This document shows positions 42,585-52,001 of a DNA stretch of 64,000 nt, piece after piece (positions within the stretch are counted from its first letter, which is position 1; each line of letters begins with the position of its first letter). Source of the DNA: Paraglaciecola marina (lineage in GTDB: Bacteria > Pseudomonadota > Gammaproteobacteria > Enterobacterales > Alteromonadaceae). The notes under the pieces are model-generated. The model saw only the letters and a program-made list of their open reading frames with translations, was not told the origin of the DNA and did no database searches. A program made the translations under genes and the position numbers. The stretch spans positions 558,001 through 622,000 of the forward strand of contig NZ_SAIS01000001.1 in the NCBI RefSeq assembly GCF_004360155.1, written 5' to 3'.

Positions 42585-43985
42585 GTGTTTTCTATTTTGC
42601 CCCAGTCTGCTGCCGAAAAATCTGTTTTAGCTAAATTTGCCCTGATCATTGTGTGTTTGGGATCCATTATTGGCCCTTTGGGTATGGCGTCTGTGAATAT
42701 TGCCATTCCTGATATGGCAGCTGATTTACAAGCTAATGCGAAAATGGTGTCTTGGTTACCTACCTTGTTTATTTTAAGCAGTGTGGTGTTTATGTTACCG
42801 GCAGGTAAGTTGGCTGATAACTATGGTCGCAAGCGTATTTATAGTTATGGGTTAGCATTAAATGCTTTTTCGTCTCTAATGTGCGGTGTGAGTGGCAGTA
42901 TGGAGTGGGTATTGTTTTGGCGCTTTGTGCAGGGGCTTGCGTCTTCAATGATTTTTGCCACGGGCATTGCCATCATTACTTCGGTTACACCATCTCATAA
43001 GCGCGGTGCAGCGTTGGGTTTGGCATCAGCGTGTATCTATATTGGCTTAACTATCGCACCAGCAGTAGGAGGCTGGTTAACTGAGTTGTGGGGGTGGCGA
43101 GCGGTGTTTTTGTTTCAGGTACCCATAGTTATTGCCTTGTTGATTTTAATAAAAATGCGCCTTGAAGGTGAGTGGAAGAACGACGATAGAACCAAGTTTG
43201 ACTGGTGGGGAACCGGCATTTTTGCTTTGTTTGCAAGTTCGCTCGTATATGGTCTAAGTATACTGCCGCAAATATTAGGCGTAGGCATGCTTGTGTTGTC
43301 TGCTGCAAGCTTAGGTATGTTTGTGCTACATCAAAGCCGTAGCCGCAAGCCTCTTATACGGGTACAAATGTTTCGCGATAGTCGGGTGTTTTCTATGTCT
43401 TTGTCTACCTCACTATTGATGTATGCCAGTAACTTCCCCTTGGTGTTTTTAATCAGTTTATATTTGCAGTATGTGAAAGGTTTTACACCTTCTCATGCTG
43501 GTCAGATAATATTGCTGCAAGCGTTATCAATGGCGATATTGGCACCAATTTCTGGAAAGCTAGCAGATAAGTTCGAAGCTAGGCTTATCTCGACATTAGG
43601 TTGTGTCATAGTGGGGATAGGGTTAGCTGTACTGAGTACGATTAGCACTGAAACTAGTATTATGTATATTGCTATTTCGTTATTATTGATAGGAATTGGC
43701 TTTGGGTTGTTTTCTACTCCTAATAATAATGCCATTATGGGGGTTGTTAAGCCTGATGAAGTTGGGGTGGCGTCTGCTTCTTTAAACTTGTCACGGACTA
43801 TTGGTAATCTGTTTGGTATGAGTTTGGTTAACTTGATGGTGCATTTTTATATTGGAGATGCACAGTTTAGTGCTGAGCAAAATCCAGCTTTGATTCAAAC
43901 TTTTGATATGGCTTTGATGATGTCTCTTAGCTTTGTCTTGGTAGCGAGTGCCTTGTCAGCTCTACGAGGTAAATCAGGGGCTTAA
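42585..43985 (+). CDS. MFS transporter (DHA-type efflux)
   Basis: A 466-residue inner-membrane protein with about 14 hydrophobic helices. Motif A is ADNYGRKRIYSYG and motif C-like glycine-rich SACIYIGLTIAPAVGGWLTE, the DHA1/DHA2 drug-proton antiporter pattern. It probably exports drugs or other small compounds. The start is GTG at 42585; the ribosome site is weak, so a TTG at 42597 is also possible. It is followed after 52 bases by a broken FMN reductase gene, a pairing similar to the EamA/FMN reductase operon at 29240-30758. Confidence 0.85.
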   Translation: MFSILPQSAAEKSVLAKFALIIVCLGSIIGPLGMASVNIAIPDMAADLQANAKMVSWLPTLFILSSVVFMLPAGKLADNYGRKRIYSYGLALNAFSSLMCGVSGSMEWVLFWRFVQGLASSMIFATGIAIITSVTPSHKRGAALGLASACIYIGLTIAPAVGGWLTELWGWRAVFLFQVPIVIALLILIKMRLEGEWKNDDRTKFDWWGTGIFALFASSLVYGLSILPQILGVGMLVLSAASLGMFVLHQSRSRKPLIRVQMFRDSRVFSMSLSTSLLMYASNFPLVFLISLYLQYVKGFTPSHAGQIILLQALSMAILAPISGKLADKFEARLISTLGCVIVGIGLAVLSTISTETSIMYIAISLLLIGIGFGLFSTPNNNAIMGVVKPDEVGVASASLNLSRTIGNLFGMSLVNLMVHFYIGDAQFSAEQNPALIQTFDMALMMSLSFVLVASALSALRGKSGA

Positions 43986-44037
43986 AACATAATTTTAAAT
44001 AGTTTTAGTTTTTCTTATGTTGTTAGCTGATTGATGT

Positions 44038-44694
44038 ATGAGAGTGAGTGTTGATATGAAAATTTTGGTTTTTTTGGGAACGGTTCGTGATAGTACCCCA
44101 CCTAAACCTGCTCGGTTGGGTGTCCGTGTTGCGAATGTGTGTATGGAATGTTTTCGTATTGGTTATTCTCAGTTAGACGTCGAGTTAATTGATGCCCTTG
44201 ATTACCCCTTAGAGACTGTTTTTAAGCCTCACTTTACTTATTCAGAAGAGGGCGCCTGAACAACTAGACGAGCTGGCTAAAAAGATTGCTAAGGCAGATG
44301 GCTTTATGATGATTAGCCCTGAGTACAACCATTCAATGAGTCCTGTATTGGCGAATCTTTTGAATCATTTTGGTAGTTCACTGTTTTCATATAACCCTAG
44401 TGCCCTAGTGACATACTCGGTTGGGCAGTGGGGGGAATGCGTACTTTTTTGGCTGAGCTGGGGTGTTTATCTGTGTCTGCTATGATCCATGTGCCTAATG
44501 CACAACAGGTTTTTACTGAAGACGGAGCGATGCAGATTGATGAAAGCCAAACAGATTGGTTTACGTATTTTGGTCGTACTTTTAAGCAGCTTATTTGGTG
44601 GGCAGCCGCTACTCAAAAACATAGAGAAGCAGCAGACCCTCATAATATGCTTAACGGTTTTAAGATGGATCCAAAACAAAGGAATGCCCCCTAA
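44038..44694 (+). pseudogene. NADPH-dependent FMN reductase gene with two frameshifts
   Basis: Three frame segments read as one flavodoxin-fold protein. The first (from ATG 44038) begins MKILVFLGTVRDSTP, the second holds SPEYNHSMSPVLANLLNHF, and the third GGMRTFLAELG. They join only if one G is removed at the GGG run 44250-44252 and one G is added to the run of six G at 44430-44435. Both lesions lie in G runs and cancel each other. The full protein would be about 218 residues. This may be a real pseudogene or a sequence error in homopolymers. It follows the MFS gene by 52 bases. Confidence 0.8.
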
Positions 44695-44832
44695 CTTAAA
44701 ATTACCATAGAATCTGATTTTGTATCGATTTTAAAGGTTATTTTGTAAGTTAATGAAATGTTGTTAACATGTGTCGCTTTTTACATTTTGGCGGTAAATG
44801 CCGGAAAACGAATGAGAGTTGGAAATTGAAAC

Positions 44833-47253
44833 ATGCTGCATGACTGCAATTTGTACCAATGGGTTGTTGGCTTATCTATATTTACAAGAAGGTTAGCTAG
44901 CAAACACTTGGTGTCTTTTAGTCGCAAACCCTTATTGGGTTTGTTGTTTTGTACTTTTTTATTGAATTCTGTTGAGGTTTTATCTCAACAGAATAATGGG
45001 CAAACCAGTATTGTTGGGATTGAATATGAGCGCCTTTCTGATGCTGAGCTACTTGATATGGCTGAGTATTTTGAAGATAGTGATTTGCATTTAAGCCAGC
45101 AATTGGCAATTAAAGCTCTGAACAAATCCATAGAAAATAACGATTCGATTTTGAGTGCTAAAACACATAGGTTTTTGGGCAATTTTGCTGAAAACGCAAA
45201 AGACTTTGAGTTAGCCGCCAGCCATTTTTTAAAAGGGGCGCTCATATATAAAGAAGAGGAGCATCAAGAAAATTTTATTAAAATGTCTCTTTATTACACT
45301 AAGGCTTTGTTAAAGCAAAAGCTTTATGAGAAAGCCGTAGATGTCATCACTGAGCTTTTACCCATAACACTAGAATATGGTGATGAACCACTTATTGGAC
45401 GCTCTTTGATACTGCAGGGGGATGGATTATACAAGAGCAAACGTTATGAGGATGCAATTGCAGCATACTCAGAAGCTACAGCCTATCTCACTGGTCATGA
45501 TGAGGTTATACAGAAGTTTCTTGGAAATACTTATAAACAACTTGCTCAGTCTTACAAGCGTTTAAAAAATAGAGAAAATACTGCCCTTTATTATAAAAAA
45601 ACTTTGGACGTTTACACTGCTTTACGTGACCAAAGATTAATTGCACGAACTTTAAATACATTGGCTGAAGCAGAGCGTCATTTAGGTAATTATGTTATTG
45701 CTTTGGATTACTCAATTCGAGGCATAGAGCTTCATAAATTACTTGATGATCCTGAGGGGCGAGCAAAGGCTTTAACTGGAGCTGGAATAATATACAGATA
45801 TATTGGACGTTATAAAAAGTCTTTAAAACATATTCACGAAGCTCACCTTTATTATAAAAAAGTGGGTGATAATAGCGGTCTTGCTAAGACTTCTAATCAA
45901 ATGGGGCTTATATATACTAGGCTAAAACAATTTGCTCAAGCGCGTTCGTTTTATCAACTAACAGTTGATCTGCCCAGAGCTGAAATAGATGCTAATACGT
46001 TAGCAACAGCCCTAAGAGAACTTGCTGTAATTGACTTAAATAATGGAGATTTTGAAACTGCGTTAACTATGGCAAAAAAAGCTCTTAACACCTATCAAGC
46101 TGAAAATGACAGAAATAAACAAGCCTTAGCTTTACGTATTATTGGGAATATTTATCGAGATGCGGGTGACCAGGCCAGTTCGATTCATTTTTATAGGAAG
46201 TCCTTAACTATGGCATCTGATATAGGTAATAAAATATATGAAGCTAAAGCGAAAACAGCTTTAGCTGGGGTCTTAATTGGTGAAAATGCAGATGAGGCCA
46301 TAAGCTTACTCATAGAAGCGGTTGCGACCTCAGAAGAGATAAATAATAAACTTCAGATGTTATACGCCTATCGTTTGCTAATTGAAGCTGAAAAGGTAAA
46401 GGGAGATATTGCATCGGCATTAGACTACGCAGAGAAAGAAATTGCTTTAAGCCGCCTTATTCAAGAAGAAAATGAAAGTAATGAGCTGGTGTTGCAAAAA
46501 GCAAGTTTGTATTCCCATAAAATGGAGATTGAGTTGGAATCTCTAAGAGAGAAAGCAAAGTTAGATAAATTAGAGTTAGAAAGAAAAAACAATGAAATAG
46601 AAATAGCTGGGCAAGCTCAGAAAATTTCAGAGTTAGAACTCGTAAAGAATCAATATGCCAGTATCGCTCTAGTGGCATTATTAATTGTTTGTTTATTTAT
46701 AGTTTTAGCTGTTTATAGGCGCTTTAATGATTCCAAAAAACGTAACAGGGAGTTAGATTATTTAGCCGCACGTGACCCTCTTACCAACTGTTACAATCGA
46801 CGGGTTTTATTTGAGCTTATGAGTCGTGACTTCGCGAGTTTAGAGCCTTTAAATGAGTATTGTGTGATTATGATAGATATCGATCATTTTAAGAGAGTAA
46901 ATGATACTTATGGGCACAGTATTGGAGATGAAGTGATTCGTGGTGTCGGCGACTTATTACAAAATGCTGTAAGGCAAAATGATATTGTTGCTCGATATGG
47001 CGGTGAAGAATTTTGTGTTGTACTTCCAAGCGCTTCACAGCACCAAGCTATGCGTATCTCTGACACTATTCGTTCACAAATTGAAAGCAGAACGTTTGAA
47101 AATGTAGCTATCACAGCTAGTTTAGGGGTTTCATCCATTAAATTTAAAGCAAAGAGCCCTTCTGAGTTAATTAATCAGGCAGATGTTGCCTTGTTTCGAT
47201 CTAAATCTTTAGGCCGTAATCAAGTAACATTTTGGGATGAGACTTTAGCATAA
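44833..47253 (+). CDS. TPR-containing membrane diguanylate cyclase (GGDEF)
   Basis: An 806-residue protein. A signal or anchor lies near residues 30-50, then a long TPR array (about 80-530), a charged coiled coil, one membrane helix near 610-635 (IALVALLIVCLFIVLAVY) and a C-terminal GGDEF domain. The catalytic motif is GGEEF (in ARYGGEEFCVVLP) and the allosteric I-site RQND lies five residues before it, so the domain should be active in making cyclic di-GMP and subject to product inhibition. The periplasmic TPR part probably senses a ligand or protein partner. It has its own 5' gap of about 140 bases. Confidence 0.92.
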   Translation: MLHDCNLYQWVVGLSIFTRRLASKHLVSFSRKPLLGLLFCTFLLNSVEVLSQQNNGQTSIVGIEYERLSDAELLDMAEYFEDSDLHLSQQLAIKALNKSIENNDSILSAKTHRFLGNFAENAKDFELAASHFLKGALIYKEEEHQENFIKMSLYYTKALLKQKLYEKAVDVITELLPITLEYGDEPLIGRSLILQGDGLYKSKRYEDAIAAYSEATAYLTGHDEVIQKFLGNTYKQLAQSYKRLKNRENTALYYKKTLDVYTALRDQRLIARTLNTLAEAERHLGNYVIALDYSIRGIELHKLLDDPEGRAKALTGAGIIYRYIGRYKKSLKHIHEAHLYYKKVGDNSGLAKTSNQMGLIYTRLKQFAQARSFYQLTVDLPRAEIDANTLATALRELAVIDLNNGDFETALTMAKKALNTYQAENDRNKQALALRIIGNIYRDAGDQASSIHFYRKSLTMASDIGNKIYEAKAKTALAGVLIGENADEAISLLIEAVATSEEINNKLQMLYAYRLLIEAEKVKGDIASALDYAEKEIALSRLIQEENESNELVLQKASLYSHKMEIELESLREKAKLDKLELERKNNEIEIAGQAQKISELELVKNQYASIALVALLIVCLFIVLAVYRRFNDSKKRNRELDYLAARDPLTNCYNRRVLFELMSRDFASLEPLNEYCVIMIDIDHFKRVNDTYGHSIGDEVIRGVGDLLQNAVRQNDIVARYGGEEFCVVLPSASQHQAMRISDTIRSQIESRTFENVAITASLGVSSIKFKAKSPSELINQADVALFRSKSLGRNQVTFWDETLA

Positions 47254-47307
47254 TGATGCTGGTGAAGTGGCGTTATTCTTGTCAGTCTAAGTGTAAGGGT
47301 GTGGTAT

Positions 47308-47934
47308 ATGACTGATGCTAATACTGTTATTGTTCTAGATTTTGAAACCACGGGTTTGTCACCAGACTACGGTGATAGGGCCATAGAAATAGGTGCTGTG
47401 AAGATTGAGTCTGGGGTGATCGTTGAGCGCTTTCAAGGGTTAATGAACCCAGGTAAACCTATTAGTTCTTTTATTGAAAATTATACGGGTATCAATAATT
47501 TTATGCTCAAGGACGCGCCACCTTGTGAGGATGTTATGGCGCAGTTTGCAGATTTTATTGCCGGTTATAATTTAGTTGCTCACAACGCATCCTTTGATAA
47601 ACGCTTTTTGGATTCTGAGTTTGCAGCTATTTCTGAGTCTTATTCTGGGCAGTTTTCATGCTCTATGTTGATGGCTAGGCGTATATATCAAGACGCGCCC
47701 AATCATAAGTTGTCATCTTTAATCAGTTATACGGGTATTGAGTCACAGGGTGGGTTTCACCGGGCTTTATATGATGCTGAAATGACAGCCAAATTCTGGT
47801 TGGTGATGCTGGCAGATATGGAGCAGCAATATGGTATGTCGTCGATCCCTTTTTCATTAACTCAAAAGCTTACTAAAACTCCCAAGCAACAGGTTGCTAG
47901 GCTAATGCACAATGAAAAGGCTATGTATGGCTGA
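47308..47934 (+). CDS. DEDDh-type 3'-5' exonuclease
   Basis: 208 residues from the ATG at 47308; a GTG at 47299 adds three. Exo I motif is VLDFETTGLSP, Exo II LVAHNASFDKRFL, and Exo III HRALYDAEMTA, so all four acidic ligands and the catalytic His are present. This is the DnaQ-like exonuclease fold, as in the DNA polymerase III epsilon subunit or ExoX. It probably trims single-stranded DNA or RNA. It overlaps the next gene by eight bases, so they form an operon. Confidence 0.88.
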   Translation: MTDANTVIVLDFETTGLSPDYGDRAIEIGAVKIESGVIVERFQGLMNPGKPISSFIENYTGINNFMLKDAPPCEDVMAQFADFIAGYNLVAHNASFDKRFLDSEFAAISESYSGQFSCSMLMARRIYQDAPNHKLSSLISYTGIESQGGFHRALYDAEMTAKFWLVMLADMEQQYGMSSIPFSLTQKLTKTPKQQVARLMHNEKAMYG

Positions 47935-48346
47935 AAACAAAACTCAGGCCAATGCCAGCAATGTTATAGATTTTATTGCTTCTATTGAGCACAAGCAAAG
48001 AGCAGCAGATGCTTTAGTGTTACTTGATATGTTTGCTGAGATTACGCAACAAAGAGGCGTGATGTGGGGCAACAGTATTATCGGGTTTGGGACTTATTCC
48101 TATCAGAATGCAGATAAGAAACAACATCGGTCTTTACGTACTGGCTTTTCTCCTCGTAAACAAAACTTAGCTTTGTATATTATGATGGGATTTAGTGAGC
48201 TGAAACCTAAGTTACTGCAATTAGGAAAACACAAAATAGGTAAGTCTTGTTTATATATCAACAAATTAAGTGATGTTGATACAGACGTTTTACAAAACAT
48301 TATTAAGTCATCCTTAGATGAAATGGATAGAAAATATCCTCACTAG
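47927..48346 (+). CDS. DUF1801-family protein
   Basis: 139 residues from the ATG at 47927 (MAENKTQANASNV); an earlier in-frame ATG at 47912 is inside the preceding gene. It fits DUF1801, a YdhG-like fold: VIDFIASIEHKQRAADALVL, GVMWGNSIIGFGTYSYQ and LYIMMGFSELKPKL, with CLYINKLSDVD near the end. The biochemical role is unknown. The overlap with the exonuclease gene suggests translation coupling. Confidence 0.85.
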   Translation: MAENKTQANASNVIDFIASIEHKQRAADALVLLDMFAEITQQRGVMWGNSIIGFGTYSYQNADKKQHRSLRTGFSPRKQNLALYIMMGFSELKPKLLQLGKHKIGKSCLYINKLSDVDTDVLQNIIKSSLDEMDRKYPH

Positions 48347-48480
48347 TAGTGTCAATCTGAATAATATTTAGTTTTAAATATTAGCCTTTCATTCGCCACA
48401 AAACTGCAATTTTACCGTTATAAATATGTCATACAGGGCCTTTATGATACCTGCAAATTATATTTCTATTTACAGGTATT

Positions 48481-50178
48481 ATGTTGCAACCTTTATCACG
48501 ACGTCACTTTTTATCCTTATCTGCTACCTCAATCGGTAGCATGGTTTTATCTACTAGTTTAACAGGGTGCGCTATTTCAAGTGCCAAAGAGGATGACTTA
48601 AGTGATGTAGAGTTTAGCCACGGTATTGCCAGTGGTGATCCTTTGCAAGGCTCGGTGATTTTATGGACTCGGGCATTACCCCAAGACGGTGCAGTTTCTG
48701 CTCGCTTGGTTTGGGAACTAGCAACAGATAATAACTTTACAAATATTGTGCGCTCTGGGCTGGTGGATTCTTCTGAGTCTAGAGATTATACGGTTAAAGT
48801 AGACGTACAAGAGTTAAACCCTGCCACTGAGTATTTCTATCGCTTTAAAGGTCGTCAGCAAGTCAGTATGACAGGCCGCACAAAAACCTTACCATCAACT
48901 AACCCAGAGCAGATCAAGTTTGTTGTGGTGTCATGTTCTAATTACCCTGCAGGGTACTTTAATGCTTATCAAGAAGCTGCCAAAACCCCTGGTTTAGACG
49001 CGGTATTGCACTTAGGTGATTACATTTATGAGTATGATGCTAAAGGCTATGCTACACAGCGAGCAGCCGAAATAGGGCGAGAGTTTGCATCTGATAATCT
49101 TGGTGAGCTGCTCACCCTTGAGGATTATCGTAACCGATATGCCATTTATCGCACGGACAAAGGCTTAACTGCGCTGCATGCTGCGGCTCCATTTATTGCT
49201 GTGTGGGATGACCACGAAATCATGAATGATACTTGGTCGGGTGGGGGAGAAAACCATAACCCTGGCGAAGGTGACTTTTATGAGCGCCGCGCTGCGGCAA
49301 TTCAGGCTTATTACGAATGGTTACCTATCAGGCCGCCTAAAGGGGATTTACAACCTCATATTTATCGTACCTTTGATTTTGCTAACTTGTTGTCATTGCA
49401 CATGTTAGATACGCGAGTCATAGGTCGAGATGAACAGCTTGAGTACAGTCATTACATCAACAAAGATACCCAACAGATGGATAGTGAAGGGTTCATTGCT
49501 GATTTACAGAATAAAAATAGAAGTTTACTAGGTAAAGCGCAGTTTGATTGGTTGGTTAATTCGTTGAAAACCTCTGAGGCCAAATGGCAGCTATTAGGAC
49601 AGCAGGTGTTAATGGGTAAAATGCTTATTCCTGGGGCAATGTTAAGTCAGCTTGGTAAGAAGGACGCAGCAGCGTTAATGACAAAGTTAACGAGTATAAA
49701 AGTTAGATTACTCAAAGGTGATGCATTAACGGCACAGGAGCAAAGTTTAATTGATACTGTTTTACCCTATAACTTAGATGCGTGGGACGGTTACCCGGTT
49801 GAAAGAGAAAAGCTATATACCGCTGCTGCTAATTTAGGTAAAAAACTGGTTGTGGTGGCCGGTGATACCCACAATGCGTGGACTAGCCAGTTAACCAATA
49901 ACAGAGGAGATACTGTGGGGATTGAATTTGCAACACCTGCGGTAACCTCACCGGGAATTGAAACTTACCTTAAATTAGATGAGCAAGGTGCCAAACAAAC
50001 CGCACAGGCACTAACCTTATTGATTGATGATTTGCAGTATTGTGATTTGCATCAAAGAGGGTATTTGCAGCTTACTGTTACGGAGCAAAATATTGATGCG
50101 ACTTGGCGTTTTGTTGATAACATTTTGTCTACGGATTATACAATATCAAACGAACATCAAGTAAGTTACCCAGAATAA
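48481..50178 (+). CDS. PhoD-like alkaline phosphatase D with Tat signal
   Basis: A 565-residue protein. The N-terminus SRRHFLSLSATSIGS is a Tat signal, and LTGC in the same leader suggests a lipid-anchored form. The catalytic core has VSCSNYPAGYFNAY, LHLGDYIYEYD, WDDHEIMND and VVAGDTHNAW, the PhoD motifs that bind iron and calcium. It releases phosphate from phosphodiesters and monoesters outside the cytoplasm. Single gene, with a strong bidirectional terminator after it; a phosphate-starvation promoter was not evident. Confidence 0.9.
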   Translation: MLQPLSRRHFLSLSATSIGSMVLSTSLTGCAISSAKEDDLSDVEFSHGIASGDPLQGSVILWTRALPQDGAVSARLVWELATDNNFTNIVRSGLVDSSESRDYTVKVDVQELNPATEYFYRFKGRQQVSMTGRTKTLPSTNPEQIKFVVVSCSNYPAGYFNAYQEAAKTPGLDAVLHLGDYIYEYDAKGYATQRAAEIGREFASDNLGELLTLEDYRNRYAIYRTDKGLTALHAAAPFIAVWDDHEIMNDTWSGGGENHNPGEGDFYERRAAAIQAYYEWLPIRPPKGDLQPHIYRTFDFANLLSLHMLDTRVIGRDEQLEYSHYINKDTQQMDSEGFIADLQNKNRSLLGKAQFDWLVNSLKTSEAKWQLLGQQVLMGKMLIPGAMLSQLGKKDAAALMTKLTSIKVRLLKGDALTAQEQSLIDTVLPYNLDAWDGYPVEREKLYTAAANLGKKLVVVAGDTHNAWTSQLTNNRGDTVGIEFATPAVTSPGIETYLKLDEQGAKQTAQALTLLIDDLQYCDLHQRGYLQLTVTEQNIDATWRFVDNILSTDYTISNEHQVSYPE

Positions 50179-50197
50179 GTGGGACTACGAGCAATAA

Positions 50198-50223
50198 AAA
50201 AGGGAGTCAATTGACTCCCTTTT
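50198..50223. terminator. Bidirectional terminator between phoD-like and MYG1 genes
   Basis: Perfect palindrome with arms AAAAGGGAGTCAA (50198-50210) and TTGACTCCCTTTT (50211-50223). It sits between two convergent genes and acts in both directions. Confidence 0.9.
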
Positions 50224-50241
50224 ATGTCAGGTTTTTAAATT

Positions 50242-51108
50242 CTACTGAAGGGCAATGGATGCCATCTTCATGGTGCTTTCAAAGGACTCAGCTCCGGCAA
50301 TAAATAAACCATTATGACAAAACATAGCATCAGCAATACCAGTGGCTTGCTGCAATGCTTCATCTGATAAGCCTGCCCATTTTTTTGGTAGAGACTTTCT
50401 GTTTTCAAAAGAACCTGGTTCGACAGGCACAGTTTGAATTCTCCATTGGCCCGTATCTGAAGGATAAATAACGTACAACGCTTGTTCTGATAAGGCATGG
50501 ACTGTTTTTTTCCAAGGGGTGTATTTCTCTAACACAATTACCCGTGGGTCTGTTGCGTTTGCAATGGCTTCGGCCACGATAGACTTGGCATTAATCCCGC
50601 CACTTGCTGCTGCAATAAAGCGCTTTAAGATGCGAGATGCAAAGGTTACGGCTTCATTAAAGCAGTCGTCATACTGACTGTCTTCTTGCCATGTTGGGTT
50701 GAACATTGAAATGGTTTGGCTAAGGCTAATACCTTCTGACACACCTTCTGCGTATCCACAGTCTATTGCATCAATAGTTGATACTAGCCCTGCATCAATG
50801 GCATCGGCGACTTCTTGGTTTCCTTCGCAAAGTGCTAAGCCATATTTTTGCCAAATTAAACCAAAGGACGAAAAGGGGATGCCATTTTCACGGGCGCCGG
50901 CCCCACCTCGTTGATGGTGGTCAAAACGTCCTGCATCTGGATCATATTCTCCGCCTACATCTATTACGATATCAGCCTTGGCTATGACGTCTTTTTTACG
51001 GGTTCGTACTAGGGTAAAGCTCGGGTAAATGTTTTTAAGTGTGGCAACGCTAAATACGTCATCAGCATGAAAATTACCACTGTGGGTAACTATGGTTTTA
51101 TCTGTCAT
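50242..51108 (-). CDS. MYG1-family metal-dependent phosphohydrolase/exonuclease
   Basis: A 288-residue protein of the MYG1 family. Metal-binding motifs are IVTHSGNFHADDVFSV (His, Asp-Asp) and VDVGGEYDPDAGRFDHHQ (Asp, DHH), with later AIDCGY. Eukaryotic MYG1 is a 3'-5' exoribonuclease; bacterial members belong to the DHH superfamily. It probably hydrolyses RNA or a small phosphodiester. It stands alone, convergent with the PhoD gene. Confidence 0.88.
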   Translation of the reverse strand: MTDKTIVTHSGNFHADDVFSVATLKNIYPSFTLVRTRKKDVIAKADIVIDVGGEYDPDAGRFDHHQRGGAGARENGIPFSSFGLIWQKYGLALCEGNQEVADAIDAGLVSTIDAIDCGYAEGVSEGISLSQTISMFNPTWQEDSQYDDCFNEAVTFASRILKRFIAAASGGINAKSIVAEAIANATDPRVIVLEKYTPWKKTVHALSEQALYVIYPSDTGQWRIQTVPVEPGSFENRKSLPKKWAGLSDEALQQATGIADAMFCHNGLFIAGAESFESTMKMASIALQ

Positions 51109-51294
51109 TGTTGTATAGCCAAGTAAAAAGGAATAGGACGGTATAGAGGGACCGTTTCATTTAGGATGTTATTTACTAATATAAATCACAGAGGCGATTT
51201 TATACGAAAAGCACTGTTAAAAGCAGTGAGTCATAGTGAATTTATAAAAAACAATTGTTTTAGGTAAGTATACCACTCGACGCTCTAGTTCAGA

Positions 51295-51864
51295 TTAAAT
51301 GATACAAGATACTTCATAAACATGCAGTGTTGTTTTTACAACCTGATTAGGATCAGCCGCTGAACTTGATAGCATGATTCCTTCTGCTAATAGTTCTATG
51401 TTTGTGGCTAGTGTTTCGCAGTCTAAGCCTATTTTTTTGAGGCTAAGTTGGCCGTTGTCGGTAGCTCGCTGTAAACGTATTTGAATGGCACGCCTTGTTT
51501 TTATGCGACTTTGTTCTAGTAAATCTTGGCAATAAGAATGGCCTGCGAGGATCAAGTCTGACTTGATCATCGCATTAGGAATGTTGTCAAATACTTCGGT
51601 GCAGCGTCTTGCCAAAAACTCGTAGGTGTCATTCCAAAATAACCCAGTTTTATTGGTATATTCTTGAATCTCCGTATCTTTATCTAATAGATAATTTTCT
51701 AAAGTGGCTCTAAATAACACCTCCTTTGAAGAAAATTGCTTATGAATTGTCACTCTCGATACGCCAGAGTAACGGCTGATCATGGCAATACTCGTTGCGC
51801 TGTATCCATGTAGAAAGAAGCATTCTTTGGCGGTATCAAATATTTTTTGGGTACTTTTTAGCAT
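51295..51864 (-). CDS. TetR-family regulator of the RND efflux operon
   Basis: A 189-residue TetR regulator. The helix-turn-helix is at about 18-48 (GYSATSIAMISRYSGVSRVT, then IHKQFSSKEVLFRATLENYL). The C-terminal effector domain has no clear class. It is divergent from the RND adaptor gene with a 137-base gap that holds an inverted repeat and a short direct repeat (51925-51950). It is the likely repressor of the efflux operon, released by an unknown ligand. Confidence 0.9.
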   Translation of the reverse strand: MLKSTQKIFDTAKECFFLHGYSATSIAMISRYSGVSRVTIHKQFSSKEVLFRATLENYLLDKDTEIQEYTNKTGLFWNDTYEFLARRCTEVFDNIPNAMIKSDLILAGHSYCQDLLEQSRIKTRRAIQIRLQRATDNGQLSLKKIGLDCETLATNIELLAEGIMLSSSAADPNQVVKTTLHVYEVSCII

Positions 51865-51924
51865 TTATCTCTGCCTTAATTTCAGGACGCTAGTTTACCT
51901 GAATCAGTTTATTTTTCAATTGGG

Positions 51925-51950
51925 TTTACACTTAGTGTTAATGTGTTAAT
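51925..51950. promoter_or_regulatory. Operator-like repeats between tetR and RND genes
   Basis: An imperfect inverted repeat TTTACACTTAGTGTTAA (51925-51941) overlaps a perfect tandem repeat GTGTTAAT-GTGTTAAT (51935-51950). It lies between the two divergent starts and could be the TetR operator. Confidence 0.45.
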
Positions 51951-52001
51951 ATCGCGGCAAGTTAGTTGATGTGCAATTGGCGTAATTTTTTGGAGAATAG
52001 G

